From Bacteroidales bacterium (GTDB lineage Bacteria > Bacteroidota > Bacteroidia > Bacteroidales > 4484-276), in NCBI GenBank assembly GCA_035647615.1, contig DASRND010000032.1, positions 124,001-188,000 on the forward strand: a stretch of DNA of 64,000 nt, written 5' to 3'. Below the pieces are notes generated by a model. That model was not told where the DNA came from, ran no database searches, and saw nothing but the letters and a program-made list of their open reading frames with translations. A program made the translations under genes and the position numbers. Below, piece after piece: positions 7,541 through 16,914 of the stretch (position 1 is its first letter; the number at the start of each line of letters is the position of its first letter).

Positions 7541-10500
7541 TTAGCTATCAGCGCTCCAACATTTTTTATTAAAATCATAATTTTTAAAAGAGACTTTAAA
7601 AAACAGACGATAAACCACCGGCACGAAAAACAGAGTGATGATAGTTGCGAAGAAAAGCCCGAATATGATGGCCAGCGTTAGCGGTTCCCAGAGCAGTCCG
7701 CCGCCAAAGAGCAGCGGCAACATGCCCAGTGAGGTGGTGAGGGTGGTGAGCAATATCGGCCTGAACCGGTTGTGCGCCGCCAAAAGGATGGCATCGCGCC
7801 GGTCCACGTCGGGGTTCTCGGCAATCTCCACGTCGATGCGGTCGATGAGGATAATGGCATTGTTTACCACTATCCCGGCCAGGGCAATGATGCCCAGCAC
7901 GCCAAAGAAACTCACGAACGAGCCGCCAATAAACCAGCCGGCTATCGCTCCGATCATGCCCAGCGGAATGGCCAGAATAATGATGGTGGCTTTGCGTATG
8001 GAGTTGAACTGGAGCACCAGCAAAATCATGATAAGGAAAAATGCCAGCGGCAGGCGTGAAAATATGGCGCCGAGGTTTTCATTGGTGTCTTCATCTTCGC
8101 CACCAAATACGTAATCGTAGCCATAATCCCAGGAGGCTTTTTGTTCCTTCATCCACGGGCCGATCTCTTCAAAAACATCCGCTGCATTGTAGCCCGGTTG
8201 CAGATAAGCACCTACGGTCATGGTGCGTAAAAGATCTTTGCGGATATATTTGGAAAACTGCCAATCTACCCGCACATCAGCCACCTGCGACAGCGTTACA
8301 TTTTGTCCGGTGGCCGCCGACCAGATGTTGTAGGCTTCCACTGATGCGATATCGTGCTCATCACTATTGCCACTTTTCATAAAAATGGGGATGCGCTCGT
8401 CGGTGTCGCGGAAGTCGTCGATCTTCATTCCTGAGAGGCCGGCATGAAGCGCCATGGCTATCTCCATGTTGGTGAGGCCGGCACGTTTGGCTTTAAAAGG
8501 ATCGATGTCCACAATTAGTTTTTTGGTTTTCGGGCCCCAGTCGTCGGTAATGTTTTTGGCTCCCCTGGTGGTCACGAGTTTTGTTTTCACCGTTTCGGCT
8601 ATAGCTGCTAACCGTTCGGGGTCGTTTCCCGAGATGCGTATTTCGACCGGCGTGCCTGAAGCGCCGGCACCAGTAAGTCGGTTTACACGGATGTCGGCAT
8701 CGGGGATGTGATTGATACAAAAGCTGTCCACTTTGGCAATAATATAATCGTTGTCGCGGTCGCCGGTGGTGTTGAGCAGCAGATGCGCATAGTTGGAGTT
8801 GGCCTCATTTTTAAAATATCCCAAATCGTAAGGTTCGGGGCCTTCGCCAATAAATGATGAGAAATCCAATACTCCGGGTTCATCTGTTTTTTCAGGGTCC
8901 ACCAGAAGCTCATCCAGGATAAAAATGCCAATATCTGCCACTGCCATTTCTGTATATCCGATTTGTGTGCCTTGCGGAAATTTGATGTCCACGGTCACTA
9001 AGTTGCGGTCGCTGTCGGGCACCAGTTTAAATGGCAGCAATTGCATAGAAAGCAGCGCGGCCACAAATAGCGCGGCAATCATTCCCAAAAAAGGATAAGG
9101 ATTTTTTAGTACGCGAAACAGCACGCCGTTGTACCATAAGTTTATGTTTCTCATATTCCGGTCGACCGCATTCTCCTTTTTCCTCATATTTTTCGAGTTA
9201 TCTTTTACAATAGCCATAGCAAGCAATGGGATCAGGGTAAATGTTAGAAACCACGAGCTGAGCAGCGTAAGACTCACTACCCAAAACAGGGGCGACGAAA
9301 TTTCGCCCATAGGTGTTTCGGCCAGTGCAAAGGGCAAAAAAGCCGAGGAAGTGGTGAGCGTCGAAATGAGCAGCGGAACTAACAAAACTTTGCAGGAGTA
9401 GATCATAGCTTCGAACTTGCCCATGCCCTTGTCCATGCTCACCAAGATAGATTCTGACATAACAATTCCGTTATCTACCAGAAGACCTAGCGAAATAATC
9501 AGCGCTGCCAGCGATACTTTATTTAATCCCAAATCGAGTACCCCCAGGAAAAAGAAGGTAAAAAGAATGACCATGGGAAGCAGCGCTGCCACCAGCATGC
9601 CCGTGCGGAAGCCCAGAAAGAAAAGCATCACAGCCAACACAATAAGGATACTCTGTACCAGGTTTTTCAGAAAATCGGTGACCTGTCTGTTGACCACCTG
9701 ATCCTGTGAGGCAGAACGCACCACCTCTATTCCCAACGGAAGGTTGCTGTTGATGCGAGGAATGGCTTTGTCAACCTGCTGGCCCAGGCGCACGATGTTG
9801 GCTCCATCCTTCAACGATATAAACAGGGCGATAGCCGGTTGCCCGTTGATTTTTACAATCTTCTCGCGTGGGCTTACATAGTCGCGGTAAATACGGGTAG
9901 TAATATCTTCCAGAAATACTACCGTCCCTGACGAGGTGGGTATCAGGATTTTTTTCAGGTCGTCCAGCGATTTGAAATTACCCGACGGTTCCAGATCTAT
10001 CCGCTTGCATCCCACATTGATTTCGCCCCCCGGGAAAAGAATGTTGGTGGCCGAAAGAATGTTTTTTAGCTGCATTGCATTCAGGCCATAGCGCGAGAGT
10101 TGTTTGTCGTCAAATTCGATAAAAATGCGTTCGTCCTGCACTCCTCCGTATTTTATTTTTGCTGCATCGGGTAGCAGGAGCAGCTCATCACGAATGTTTT
10201 TGGCGTAATCTTCCAGCTGGTTGTAGGGCACGCCATCGCCCGTTACGCCGAGGATGATGCCGAACACCGTGCCGATATCTTCATCTTTTACCACCGGCCC
10301 ATAAATACCTGGCGGGAGCTGCGGTTTGAGGTCTTCCACTTTGTTGCGCAGGCGTTCCCACACCGGCTGAAGTTCTTTGTTGCTTACCTGCACCACCAGC
10401 TCAATGGTAATCACCGAGAGCCCGGCGCGCGACTCGCTGCTGATGGTTTTTATTTCAGACATCTCACGTATCACCTCTTCGAGTGGATCGGTGACCAGTG

Positions 10501-10681
10501 CTTCCACTTCCAGTGGATCGGCGCCGGGATATTTGGTAACCACTGTGGCCACGCGGATGGTATAGGGCGGCATGCTGTCGCGCTCCAGCTTGAAGTAGTT
10601 GTAGATGCCGATGATGCCAACAATCAGAAAGATGGTGATGGTAATACGGTTATTATTTAATGTGATTTTTGTAAGGTTCAT
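7541..10681 (-). CDS. RND efflux inner-membrane transporter
   Basis: A 1046-residue protein of the AcrB/HAE1-like resistance-nodulation-division family. It has twelve predicted membrane segments in two repeats, with large periplasmic loops after TM1 and TM7. It should pump compounds from the periplasm or inner membrane through a TolC channel using the proton gradient. In TM4 the usual Asp-Asp pair reads LLVDNGIV (Asp403, Asn404). In TM10 the position of AcrB Lys940 is Asn940 within VVNNAIILID. So only part of the canonical AcrB proton relay is kept, as in some other RND subgroups. It lies between the adaptor gene (21 bp upstream) and the metallophosphoesterase gene. Confidence 0.95.
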   Translation of the reverse strand: MNLTKITLNNNRITITIFLIVGIIGIYNYFKLERDSMPPYTIRVATVVTKYPGADPLEVEALVTDPLEEVIREMSEIKTISSESRAGLSVITIELVVQVSNKELQPVWERLRNKVEDLKPQLPPGIYGPVVKDEDIGTVFGIILGVTGDGVPYNQLEDYAKNIRDELLLLPDAAKIKYGGVQDERIFIEFDDKQLSRYGLNAMQLKNILSATNILFPGGEINVGCKRIDLEPSGNFKSLDDLKKILIPTSSGTVVFLEDITTRIYRDYVSPREKIVKINGQPAIALFISLKDGANIVRLGQQVDKAIPRINSNLPLGIEVVRSASQDQVVNRQVTDFLKNLVQSILIVLAVMLFFLGFRTGMLVAALLPMVILFTFFFLGVLDLGLNKVSLAALIISLGLLVDNGIVMSESILVSMDKGMGKFEAMIYSCKVLLVPLLISTLTTSSAFLPFALAETPMGEISSPLFWVVSLTLLSSWFLTFTLIPLLAMAIVKDNSKNMRKKENAVDRNMRNINLWYNGVLFRVLKNPYPFLGMIAALFVAALLSMQLLPFKLVPDSDRNLVTVDIKFPQGTQIGYTEMAVADIGIFILDELLVDPEKTDEPGVLDFSSFIGEGPEPYDLGYFKNEANSNYAHLLLNTTGDRDNDYIIAKVDSFCINHIPDADIRVNRLTGAGASGTPVEIRISGNDPERLAAIAETVKTKLVTTRGAKNITDDWGPKTKKLIVDIDPFKAKRAGLTNMEIAMALHAGLSGMKIDDFRDTDERIPIFMKSGNSDEHDIASVEAYNIWSAATGQNVTLSQVADVRVDWQFSKYIRKDLLRTMTVGAYLQPGYNAADVFEEIGPWMKEQKASWDYGYDYVFGGEDEDTNENLGAIFSRLPLAFFLIMILLVLQFNSIRKATIIILAIPLGMIGAIAGWFIGGSFVSFFGVLGIIALAGIVVNNAIILIDRIDVEIAENPDVDRRDAILLAAHNRFRPILLTTLTTSLGMLPLLFGGGLLWEPLTLAIIFGLFFATIITLFFVPVVYRLFFKVSFKNYDFNKKCWSADS

Positions 10682-10702
10682 GGCGTCCTGGATATAAATT
10701 TT

Positions 10703-11908
10703 TTAAAAATCATTATCGTCGAGTAGTTTTACTTTTCTGCCTTCATACAAAAACCGGATGCCGGCTGTAATGACAATGTCACCGGTGTTGAGTCCTTCGT
10801 TAATCTCATAACCTGCCGGACTTAGTTCGCCCGGCTTCATATTTCGCCTGGTGGCAATGTAAAAGCCTTCTTCGTTAGTTGGCTGAGCCAGATATACGAA
10901 GTCACCATTTTGGTCGTGACTTACTGCATCGGGGCTAATTATGATAGAAGTTTGACGGTTCTTGTCTTTCAGCGGAATGTTTACCGTGCCGGTCATTCCT
11001 GAAAATACCTGTGCAGAAGTTTCCCCGCTCAATTGTACAATTACAGGATAGGATGAAGAACCCGGGGAGCCACTACTCACCTCGGAAATTTTTCCGGGGA
11101 ATGATTTGCCGGGAAGGGTGGAGAATTGTACTGTAACTTCCATTCCCTGGCTTATCCGGCCTATTATGTTTTCGGGTACTGCCGTTTGCACCTCGATGGT
11201 TTGGATGGACGAAAATGCCACCACCGGATGGCCTGCGCCAGCCATTTCGTTTTCCTTGGCAAAAATAGCCGAAACCGTTCCTGTGTAGGGAGCATCGAGG
11301 CGGGTATAATCCAATTGTTTTTGGGCTGCCTTTACCTGTTCGCTTGCAGTTTCGGCCATTGCCTGTGCTGATTCGTATTGCGCTTTTGCCTTTTCATAAT
11401 CATTTAGCGAGGCGTTGTTGCCGGCATACAGGTTTTCTATCCGCAGAAAAGCTGATTTAGCAGTTGTTTGCTGTACCTCAGCATTTTTTAGCGAAGCCAC
11501 CGCTTTGTTGTAGTTGATGCGGTAATCCGTAAAATCCAGGCGGGCAATCTGTTTTCCTTTTTTTACGGTATCGCCCAGTTGCACTGCTATTTCCTGTATA
11601 GTGCCGCCAACTTTAAAACTGAGTTTGGCCTCGTCCCGGGGTTGTGCCACTCCTGAGAAAGAGCGGGTTTCGGTGATGGCATTTCTATCCACTTTCTGAA
11701 AATAGACCGGGCGGATAGCCTCTTCGTTACTCTCTTTGTGAGCGCAGCCCGCCGCAAAAGCCACCATCAATGCGATGAAAAACGATCTTTTTATCTGTCT
11801 ATTAATACCTATTCCCGCCAGCCTGCCTGCTTCGATGTGCGGCAGAAATGCCTGAATGAAATTTATTTCATTTTTACGGGTGTTCAAATGTTTGGATGAA
11901 TATTTCAT
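10703..11908 (-). CDS. RND efflux periplasmic adaptor lipoprotein
   Basis: A 401-residue membrane fusion protein that would link the RND pump to the TolC-like channel. A lipobox (AFAAGC) lies unusually far in, near residue 55, so the true start is probably later than the ATG at 11908; no other ATG is well placed, and a rare start codon cannot be excluded. After it come a lipoyl-like half (FKVGGTIQEIAVQLGDTVKKG), an alpha-helical hairpin (about 130-200), the second lipoyl half (DAPYTGTVSAIFA), then beta-barrel and membrane-proximal domains. It starts one base after the TolC-fusion gene ends and is cotranscribed with it. Confidence 0.92.
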   Translation of the reverse strand: MKYSSKHLNTRKNEINFIQAFLPHIEAGRLAGIGINRQIKRSFFIALMVAFAAGCAHKESNEEAIRPVYFQKVDRNAITETRSFSGVAQPRDEAKLSFKVGGTIQEIAVQLGDTVKKGKQIARLDFTDYRINYNKAVASLKNAEVQQTTAKSAFLRIENLYAGNNASLNDYEKAKAQYESAQAMAETASEQVKAAQKQLDYTRLDAPYTGTVSAIFAKENEMAGAGHPVVAFSSIQTIEVQTAVPENIIGRISQGMEVTVQFSTLPGKSFPGKISEVSSGSPGSSSYPVIVQLSGETSAQVFSGMTGTVNIPLKDKNRQTSIIISPDAVSHDQNGDFVYLAQPTNEEGFYIATRRNMKPGELSPAGYEINEGLNTGDIVITAGIRFLYEGRKVKLLDDNDF

Positions 11909-11909
11909 T

Positions 11910-14264
11910 TTAGTATTCTTTGTTTAAATTATTAAATAAGCGGTTGGAATATTCCTGTTGTTCTGTTTTATCAGTTAAAAAACCAAACCTTCCCTGCATG
12001 CGCTCGGTTTTGATGTAGTCAAGGATGTATTGATAATAAGCACTTGCCGCCATGTATTTTGAACGTGTCATTACATTTTGGGCATCGATAAGCTGTACTA
12101 CAGAAGTCACGCCCTGGGCATACGCATCCTGAACTATTTTGTAATTATCCTGGGCAGCGCGTGCAGCCTGTTGTGCAAGCTCCAGTTCTTTGTACGAAGC
12201 TTTTAGAAGCTGTACGTTTGAGCGGAGGCCTTTCTCGATCTTGTTGAGAAGGTCGTCCTTCTGCCAACCTATTTTTTCCTGTTCGATGGTGGTGCGTTGC
12301 ACTTCTGCCCTTTTGCGTCCACCCTCAAACAGTGGAATGCTCATCTTCACTCCGAGATGCCAGGTGATGTCGTCGGGTGGCGGCGGAACGGGCAGGCCGG
12401 AAATTGGCCGGGTGCCCTCGCGAACAAAAGCCTGGTCGGCCTGGCCAAACAAAGCCACCTCGGGAACAAACAACTGCCTGATCTGCATCGACTTTTTTCG
12501 ATCCACTATTTCGCCAGCGGTAAGAACCTGCTGTAGTTCCGGCGACCAGGTGTGCATCTCGCTGATGAGGAAGCTGGCGTATTTTTCCGTCAAATCCGGA
12601 TTGCTGAAATAGAGTGCCAAAATGTTTTGATCGGGCACAATGGTTCTATCGATTTCGGAAGAGTCGGGGGTGGCGATGGTGTTACCAATGGGATGGTTTA
12701 GTAATTCATTAAGCTGGTACATAGCAGCTCTATAGCCGGCCTGGGCATCGTTCAGCTCCATTTTGCTAATGCTTACTTCGGTAGTCCAGCGGTTTACATC
12801 TGAAATGCCGCCTTCGCCACTTTGCTCCTTTGCCTTTGCTAATTCAAGGTTTTGTAGAGAGGCATATACATTTTCATTTTTAATTTGAAGATTATTCCTG
12901 TTAAAGAGCAACGAAATGTATGCACCCGAAACATCCGAAACAATGTCGAGCATGGTTTGCCGGCTTGCGTGCTGCTCGTATTCGGCGGCCAGTTTTTTAA
13001 GCGCGATATTACCAAATGCAGCCTCTGACCAGATTACTTGCCGTAGCGAGGCGGAGCCGGAAAGTGTAAATTCGCCACGCTGCCCCATAGAAACATCCAC
13101 AAGGTTCTGGCTCAGTTGCAATGCGGAAGCTGAGACCTCTACCTGCGGCAAGACGTTGGCTTTGGCAATGCGTACTTCTTTTTGCGCCATCAGCAAATCC
13201 TGGTCGGTAATTTTTCCCTGAAGGTTATTCTCCAGCGCCTGCGCAATGGCCTGCCGCAACTCCATCGTTTCGCCCGGCATTTTCTCGACGTTTATAAGCA
13301 CTGCATTTTCCAACTGCTGCCAATTTACCGGGAATTTTCCTGTTTGTCGCAGGCTTTCCATATTTACAACGGGAGTGCGTTTGCTGCCGTTGCGGCTTAC
13401 CGGTATTTCAGACAAGTTGGTGCCCTCGCTCACTTTTAATACCCGCAAAGCCACCTCGCGCGCCATTTGCAAAAGGGTGAATTGTGGTGTGAAAGTTACG
13501 CTTGCACCGAGTGTCAAATCACTGGGGCCGCTCACCGCAAGCGATGGAACTTGCCGCTGGTTAAGCTCCGCAAAAAGTGCTGCTATTTCCACAGGTGTGT
13601 TTTGTATCATCGGAAGAACAAAGGCAGCATCAACGCTTGCAGGCATTTCCGAAAGGATATTCTCCATGCCGGCTTCCACCGGAATAAAGGAAACATTAAA
13701 GCCCTGATCGTGCTGTGATAAAAACTGCCGGAGCGGCTGGAAGTTGGTATAAAGCGGTTCGGGAACGAGTACGGCAAGATGGCTAAACCCAAACATGTCG
13801 TAAAAAGCACGCATATCGTTTTTCAGCTTGATCATCGAGGGGGTGTAGGAAAAGTTCGTAATACCGCTGCTGCTGTCGGCCTGCAGGGTCAAGCCTTGAA
13901 GCTCGCGGTCGAGCGAAGTAGCAGCAATCACCGGTTTGGGGTAGGAGGGCAGATGCGCGGCAGCATCGGAAGAGAGGAAGCCCAGGGTAATAACAATGTC
14001 CGTTTCAGGATCGTCGAGAAGTTCCCGAAGGTTTTCGTTTATCTTGTCTGCCTGCCATTCGGCACTTAGCTCCCTGAACTTAACTCCGCCACGCGCTTGT
14101 GCCAGTGCTTCAATTTCTGATTTTATCTCCTGCGCCAACGTTTCAAACTCCCCGGTAGCGGCATCTTTGCTGATCCCGATTTTTATCGGCACCTGTGCTT
14201 GCGTAGCTGTCCGGGCAACAAGAAGTGCCAGCACCATGTATAATAAAAAGCTGATTTTATTCAT
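11910..14264 (-). CDS. TolC-family channel fused to an N-terminal substrate-binding-protein-like domain
   Basis: At 784 residues this is far longer than a usual TolC protein (about 420-490). A signal peptide (residues 1-23) is followed by about 300 residues that look like a type I periplasmic binding protein of the ABC_sub_bind kind. Strand-turn patterns include IKIGISKD, DIVITLGFLSSDAAAHL, KPVIAATSLD, HLAVLVPEPLY and VDAAFVLPM. From about residue 340 the sequence is an outer-membrane efflux protein: MELRQAIAQALENNLQG, long coiled-coil helices, and AYAQGVTSVVQLIDAQN near the end. It is the first gene of the RND operon. The binding domain may sense or deliver substrate at the periplasmic end of the channel; that is inference. 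Confidence 0.88.
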   Translation of the reverse strand: MNKISFLLYMVLALLVARTATQAQVPIKIGISKDAATGEFETLAQEIKSEIEALAQARGGVKFRELSAEWQADKINENLRELLDDPETDIVITLGFLSSDAAAHLPSYPKPVIAATSLDRELQGLTLQADSSSGITNFSYTPSMIKLKNDMRAFYDMFGFSHLAVLVPEPLYTNFQPLRQFLSQHDQGFNVSFIPVEAGMENILSEMPASVDAAFVLPMIQNTPVEIAALFAELNQRQVPSLAVSGPSDLTLGASVTFTPQFTLLQMAREVALRVLKVSEGTNLSEIPVSRNGSKRTPVVNMESLRQTGKFPVNWQQLENAVLINVEKMPGETMELRQAIAQALENNLQGKITDQDLLMAQKEVRIAKANVLPQVEVSASALQLSQNLVDVSMGQRGEFTLSGSASLRQVIWSEAAFGNIALKKLAAEYEQHASRQTMLDIVSDVSGAYISLLFNRNNLQIKNENVYASLQNLELAKAKEQSGEGGISDVNRWTTEVSISKMELNDAQAGYRAAMYQLNELLNHPIGNTIATPDSSEIDRTIVPDQNILALYFSNPDLTEKYASFLISEMHTWSPELQQVLTAGEIVDRKKSMQIRQLFVPEVALFGQADQAFVREGTRPISGLPVPPPPDDITWHLGVKMSIPLFEGGRKRAEVQRTTIEQEKIGWQKDDLLNKIEKGLRSNVQLLKASYKELELAQQAARAAQDNYKIVQDAYAQGVTSVVQLIDAQNVMTRSKYMAASAYYQYILDYIKTERMQGRFGFLTDKTEQQEYSNRLFNNLNKEY

Positions 14265-14327
14265 CTTTTGTCGATTTGAATTGATCGTTTGCTATCTGAA
14301 ATTTTTGTTTTATATCCATTAAAGCTG

Positions 14328-14335
14328 CAAAGTAA
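14328..14335 (-). promoter_or_regulatory. Putative -7 element of the RND efflux operon
   Basis: On the minus strand this reads TTACTTTG, one mismatch from TAnnTTTG. A TTG on the same strand at 14358-14356 is 20 bp upstream. The element lies 64 bp before the TolC-fusion ATG and overlaps the operator at 14335-14348 by one base. Confidence 0.5.
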
Positions 14336-14348
14336 GTAAATGTTCACT
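14335..14348. promoter_or_regulatory. TetR-type operator in front of the RND operon
   Basis: AGTAAATGTTCACT is an imperfect inverted repeat that differs by one base from AGTGAATGTTCACT at 15533. It sits directly upstream of the -7 box, the same geometry as at the cyclase promoter. A repressor bound here would block RNA polymerase. Confidence 0.6.
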
Positions 14349-14471
14349 AACCTAACAAATGCAACGAAAACTTTTTTCATAAAAAACAATAATTTCATTA
14401 AAACAGAAATAAGTGCTGCAAGCAAAAGTTACTTCTAATGGGTTTAAATTGAAAGCAAACACATACCAATA

Positions 14472-15297
14472 ATGTTGAGGAGATTCATTCCGCTTTTTAT
14501 GGTGCTTTTAACAAGCATTTCCGCGAAAGCCCAAAACCGGGAACATGAAAAGGTGTATCGGTTTAATTACAAATGGGAAGTTGCCGCAACGGCTGTCGGA
14601 TATGGGCTAAACTATTGGGGGCTTGGGTTTATTAAAAGACAAATCTCGTCTTGATTCAGCTACGATCTTCAGCCTTCAGCGTCGTGATATTTGGTTGTTT
14701 GACCGCCAGGCCACTTATCAAACCCCGGGCAACTACCATTCTGCACAACTGATCTCAGATATCGGAATGAATATTTCGCTGGCTCTGCCTGCCCTGTTGG
14801 TTTTTGATGAACAAATAAGAAAAGATTGGCTGTCCATACTTTGTATCTACCTCGAAACGCAGGCGCTTGGAGGGCATTTGTATCTTTGGGGCGGCCCCAT
14901 GACGCACAATCGAATCCGGCCGTATGTGTACAATCCCGGTTTTGGATTGGATATGAAGTTAGGAGGTGGCAGCCGCGATTCCTTTTTTAGTGGTCACACT
15001 TCCTGGACTGCCGGCGCATCATTCTTTACCGCCAAGGTCTATTCCGATTACCACCCCGAGCTTGGCAACAAAAAGTATTGGCTTTTTGCCGCTGCATTAA
15101 TTCCTCCGGTTTTTGTAGGATATTTCCGCATGCGTGCCAGCAAACATTTTCCCACCGATGCAATCACCGGCCTGGTCATAGGCGCTACCACAGGCATTCT
15201 CATCCCTCACCTTCACAAAATCAAGAAAGAGAAAAATTATTCTGTGGTGCCATTTTTTGGTGATTATAGTGGCGTGACATTCGTTCTGGAGATGTAG
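14472..15297 (+). pseudogene. Frameshifted PAP2-family phosphatase
   Basis: Two overlapping frames form one protein. The first (14472-14654) has a signal peptide (FMVLLTSISAKAQ) and runs to NYWGLGFIK. The second (open from 14623 to 15297) continues with DKSRLDSATI. Dropping one A from the four at 14634-14637 joins them into a 274-residue protein. The second part has PAP2 (type 2 phosphatidic acid phosphatase) motifs: NRIRPY, FSGHTSW and RASKHFPTDAITG, with the catalytic His residues. The intact enzyme would dephosphorylate lipid phosphates in the envelope. A sequencing error, a true frameshift or programmed +1 slippage all remain possible. The gene has the same orientation as the cyclase operon, 280 bp upstream of it. 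Confidence 0.8.
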
Positions 15298-15525
15298 GGA
15301 AAAATCTCTGCTGTGCGGATAAATTTATAAGATTTCTCAGTACAAGTTGGCGGTTATCGATGGCATATTTTTTAAATGATTGAAAAAATGTAACTCTTTG
15401 GGTTCTTTTATCATCTATTGTTAGCTGGCAACTTACAAGACCCCAACTAACTCCTGAGCCAACTGGTGTGGAAAGGCAGGGGATGGGTACAGATAGAGAA
15501 AAGCTAAAAAATGCAAAATAATTCA

Positions 15526-15553
15526 TTGCCATAGTGAATGTTCACTAACTTTG
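15526..15553 (+). promoter_or_regulatory. Promoter of the cyclase/PycTM operon
   Basis: TTG at 15526-15528, a 17-bp spacer and TAACTTTG at 15546-15553 fit the Bacteroidota TTG-N17-20-TAnnTTTG promoter. Transcription would begin near 15560. This rules out a start at the in-frame TTG at 15551 and supports the ATG at 15578. Confidence 0.7.
15533..15546. promoter_or_regulatory. TetR-type operator in the cyclase operon promoter
   Basis: AGTGAATGTTCACT is a palindrome with six-base perfect arms around a TG centre. It fills the spacer between the -33 and -7 elements and overlaps the first base of the -7 box. Near-copies lie at 14335-14348 and 27014-27027. Confidence 0.7.
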
Positions 15554-15577
15554 TATCGAATTTCAAATTTATTTGCA

Positions 15578-16912
15578 ATGCAGGGTCAGGAAAATATGCT
15601 GGAAGATCAATTTAATGCCGAGATGTTTAAAAGTGAGCGGCTGCGGGCGCTTATTCTCGTCGGACTGCTTTCGCTAGAAGCTGTGGTTCTAATTATTAAT
15701 TATTCGCTTTACCAGGAGGCGTACCTGCAGATATTCGAGAGTTACATTGCCATTTACGCCATACTTATTTTTACCGTTTTGCTCATTGTTTACGAAGTGT
15801 TGATTCATTATCTGTTGTTAAAAATGCGCAAACGGTTTTTTTTAAACCCCAGAGTTTTTGGTTATTTCAATGCATTTTCAGAAATCACTCTGCTCAGTTT
15901 TTTATTGATTTTTATAGTTGAGTACACAAGGCAGACAACGATTTTGCAAACTCCGGCCACACTCACCTATTTTATTTTCATTGTGCTTTCTACCCTGCGG
16001 TTCAGTTTCAAATTATCGGTGTTCACGGGTACGCTTGCAGCGCTTGAATTTGTCGGGATTTCCATTTATTATTCAACGTATCGTGCCGGAGGCTCCATAC
16101 CGGAGGCGGAGGCTCTCAGTTTGACAGGGATGCAATATTTCGGGCAGGGCATCATCATGCTTATCACGGGTATTGCCGCCGGCTTTGTTGCCGATTTGAT
16201 TAAAAGAAAGGAGCAAAAATCACTACAGGTGTTAAATGAGAAAAATGAAATTATCGACCTTTTTGGCCAACAAATTTCTCAGCAAATTGCCAACAGCATT
16301 CTTGAGAAAAAGGATGAACTGGCCGGGATAAAGAAAAATGTTAGTGTCATGTTTCTTGACATCCGAAATTTCACTCCTTTCGTCGAGAATCATCAGCCTG
16401 AGGAGGTAGTAACCTATCTCAACGACTTGTTTTGTTTTATGATACGAATCGTTGAAGAACACCATGGGGTCATCAATCAATTTGTGGGCGATGGCTTTAT
16501 GGCTACTTTCGGTGCACCGGTTTCAAGAGGAAACACAGCCAGCGATGCAGTTTTAGCAGCCACCGAAATTATTGCTGAACTGAAAAGCGAACTGGCCACC
16601 GGCAATTTGCCCGATACTCGTGTGGGCATAGGCATACACTATGGCGAAGCAATTATCGGAAATATTGGTTCCTCGTTGCGTAAGCAATACTCCATTACCG
16701 GCAACGTGGTGATTATCGCTTCACGCATCGAGCAGCTCAACAAAAAGCACCACTCGCAGTTGCTTATTTCTGAGGAGGTATTCGATCGGCTGAACGAGGC
16801 CGAAAAGAAAAACTTTGATTCAGCAGAGCTCACAATGGTAAAAGGAAGTAACAAGCTTTTTTCCATTTACAGGTATCTCGAAAATAATTACGAAGAACAT
16901 AAATCTAAATAG
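15578..16912 (+). CDS. Membrane-bound class III nucleotidyl cyclase (Pycsar-cyclase-like context)
   Basis: The frame is open from 15551, but the promoter makes ATG 15578 the better start (444 residues; Met at 15596 is an alternative). Six membrane segments (about 23-43, 56-80, 97-116, 127-147, 148-166, 187-207) precede a linker helix and a class III cyclase domain (about 250-430). Metal-binding Asp261 (FLDIRNFT) and Asp305 (VGDGF) are present, as is the transition-state Arg383. The residues that choose the base in adenylate cyclases are changed: the usual Lys is Gln301, the usual Asp is Asn376, and the usual catalytic Asn is Ile379. The product nucleotide therefore cannot be assumed to be cAMP. 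The effector-like gene at 16915 begins two bases after the stop. Confidence 0.9.
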   Translation: MQGQENMLEDQFNAEMFKSERLRALILVGLLSLEAVVLIINYSLYQEAYLQIFESYIAIYAILIFTVLLIVYEVLIHYLLLKMRKRFFLNPRVFGYFNAFSEITLLSFLLIFIVEYTRQTTILQTPATLTYFIFIVLSTLRFSFKLSVFTGTLAALEFVGISIYYSTYRAGGSIPEAEALSLTGMQYFGQGIIMLITGIAAGFVADLIKRKEQKSLQVLNEKNEIIDLFGQQISQQIANSILEKKDELAGIKKNVSVMFLDIRNFTPFVENHQPEEVVTYLNDLFCFMIRIVEEHHGVINQFVGDGFMATFGAPVSRGNTASDAVLAATEIIAELKSELATGNLPDTRVGIGIHYGEAIIGNIGSSLRKQYSITGNVVIIASRIEQLNKKHHSQLLISEEVFDRLNEAEKKNFDSAELTMVKGSNKLFSIYRYLENNYEEHKSK

Positions 16913-16914
16913 TC

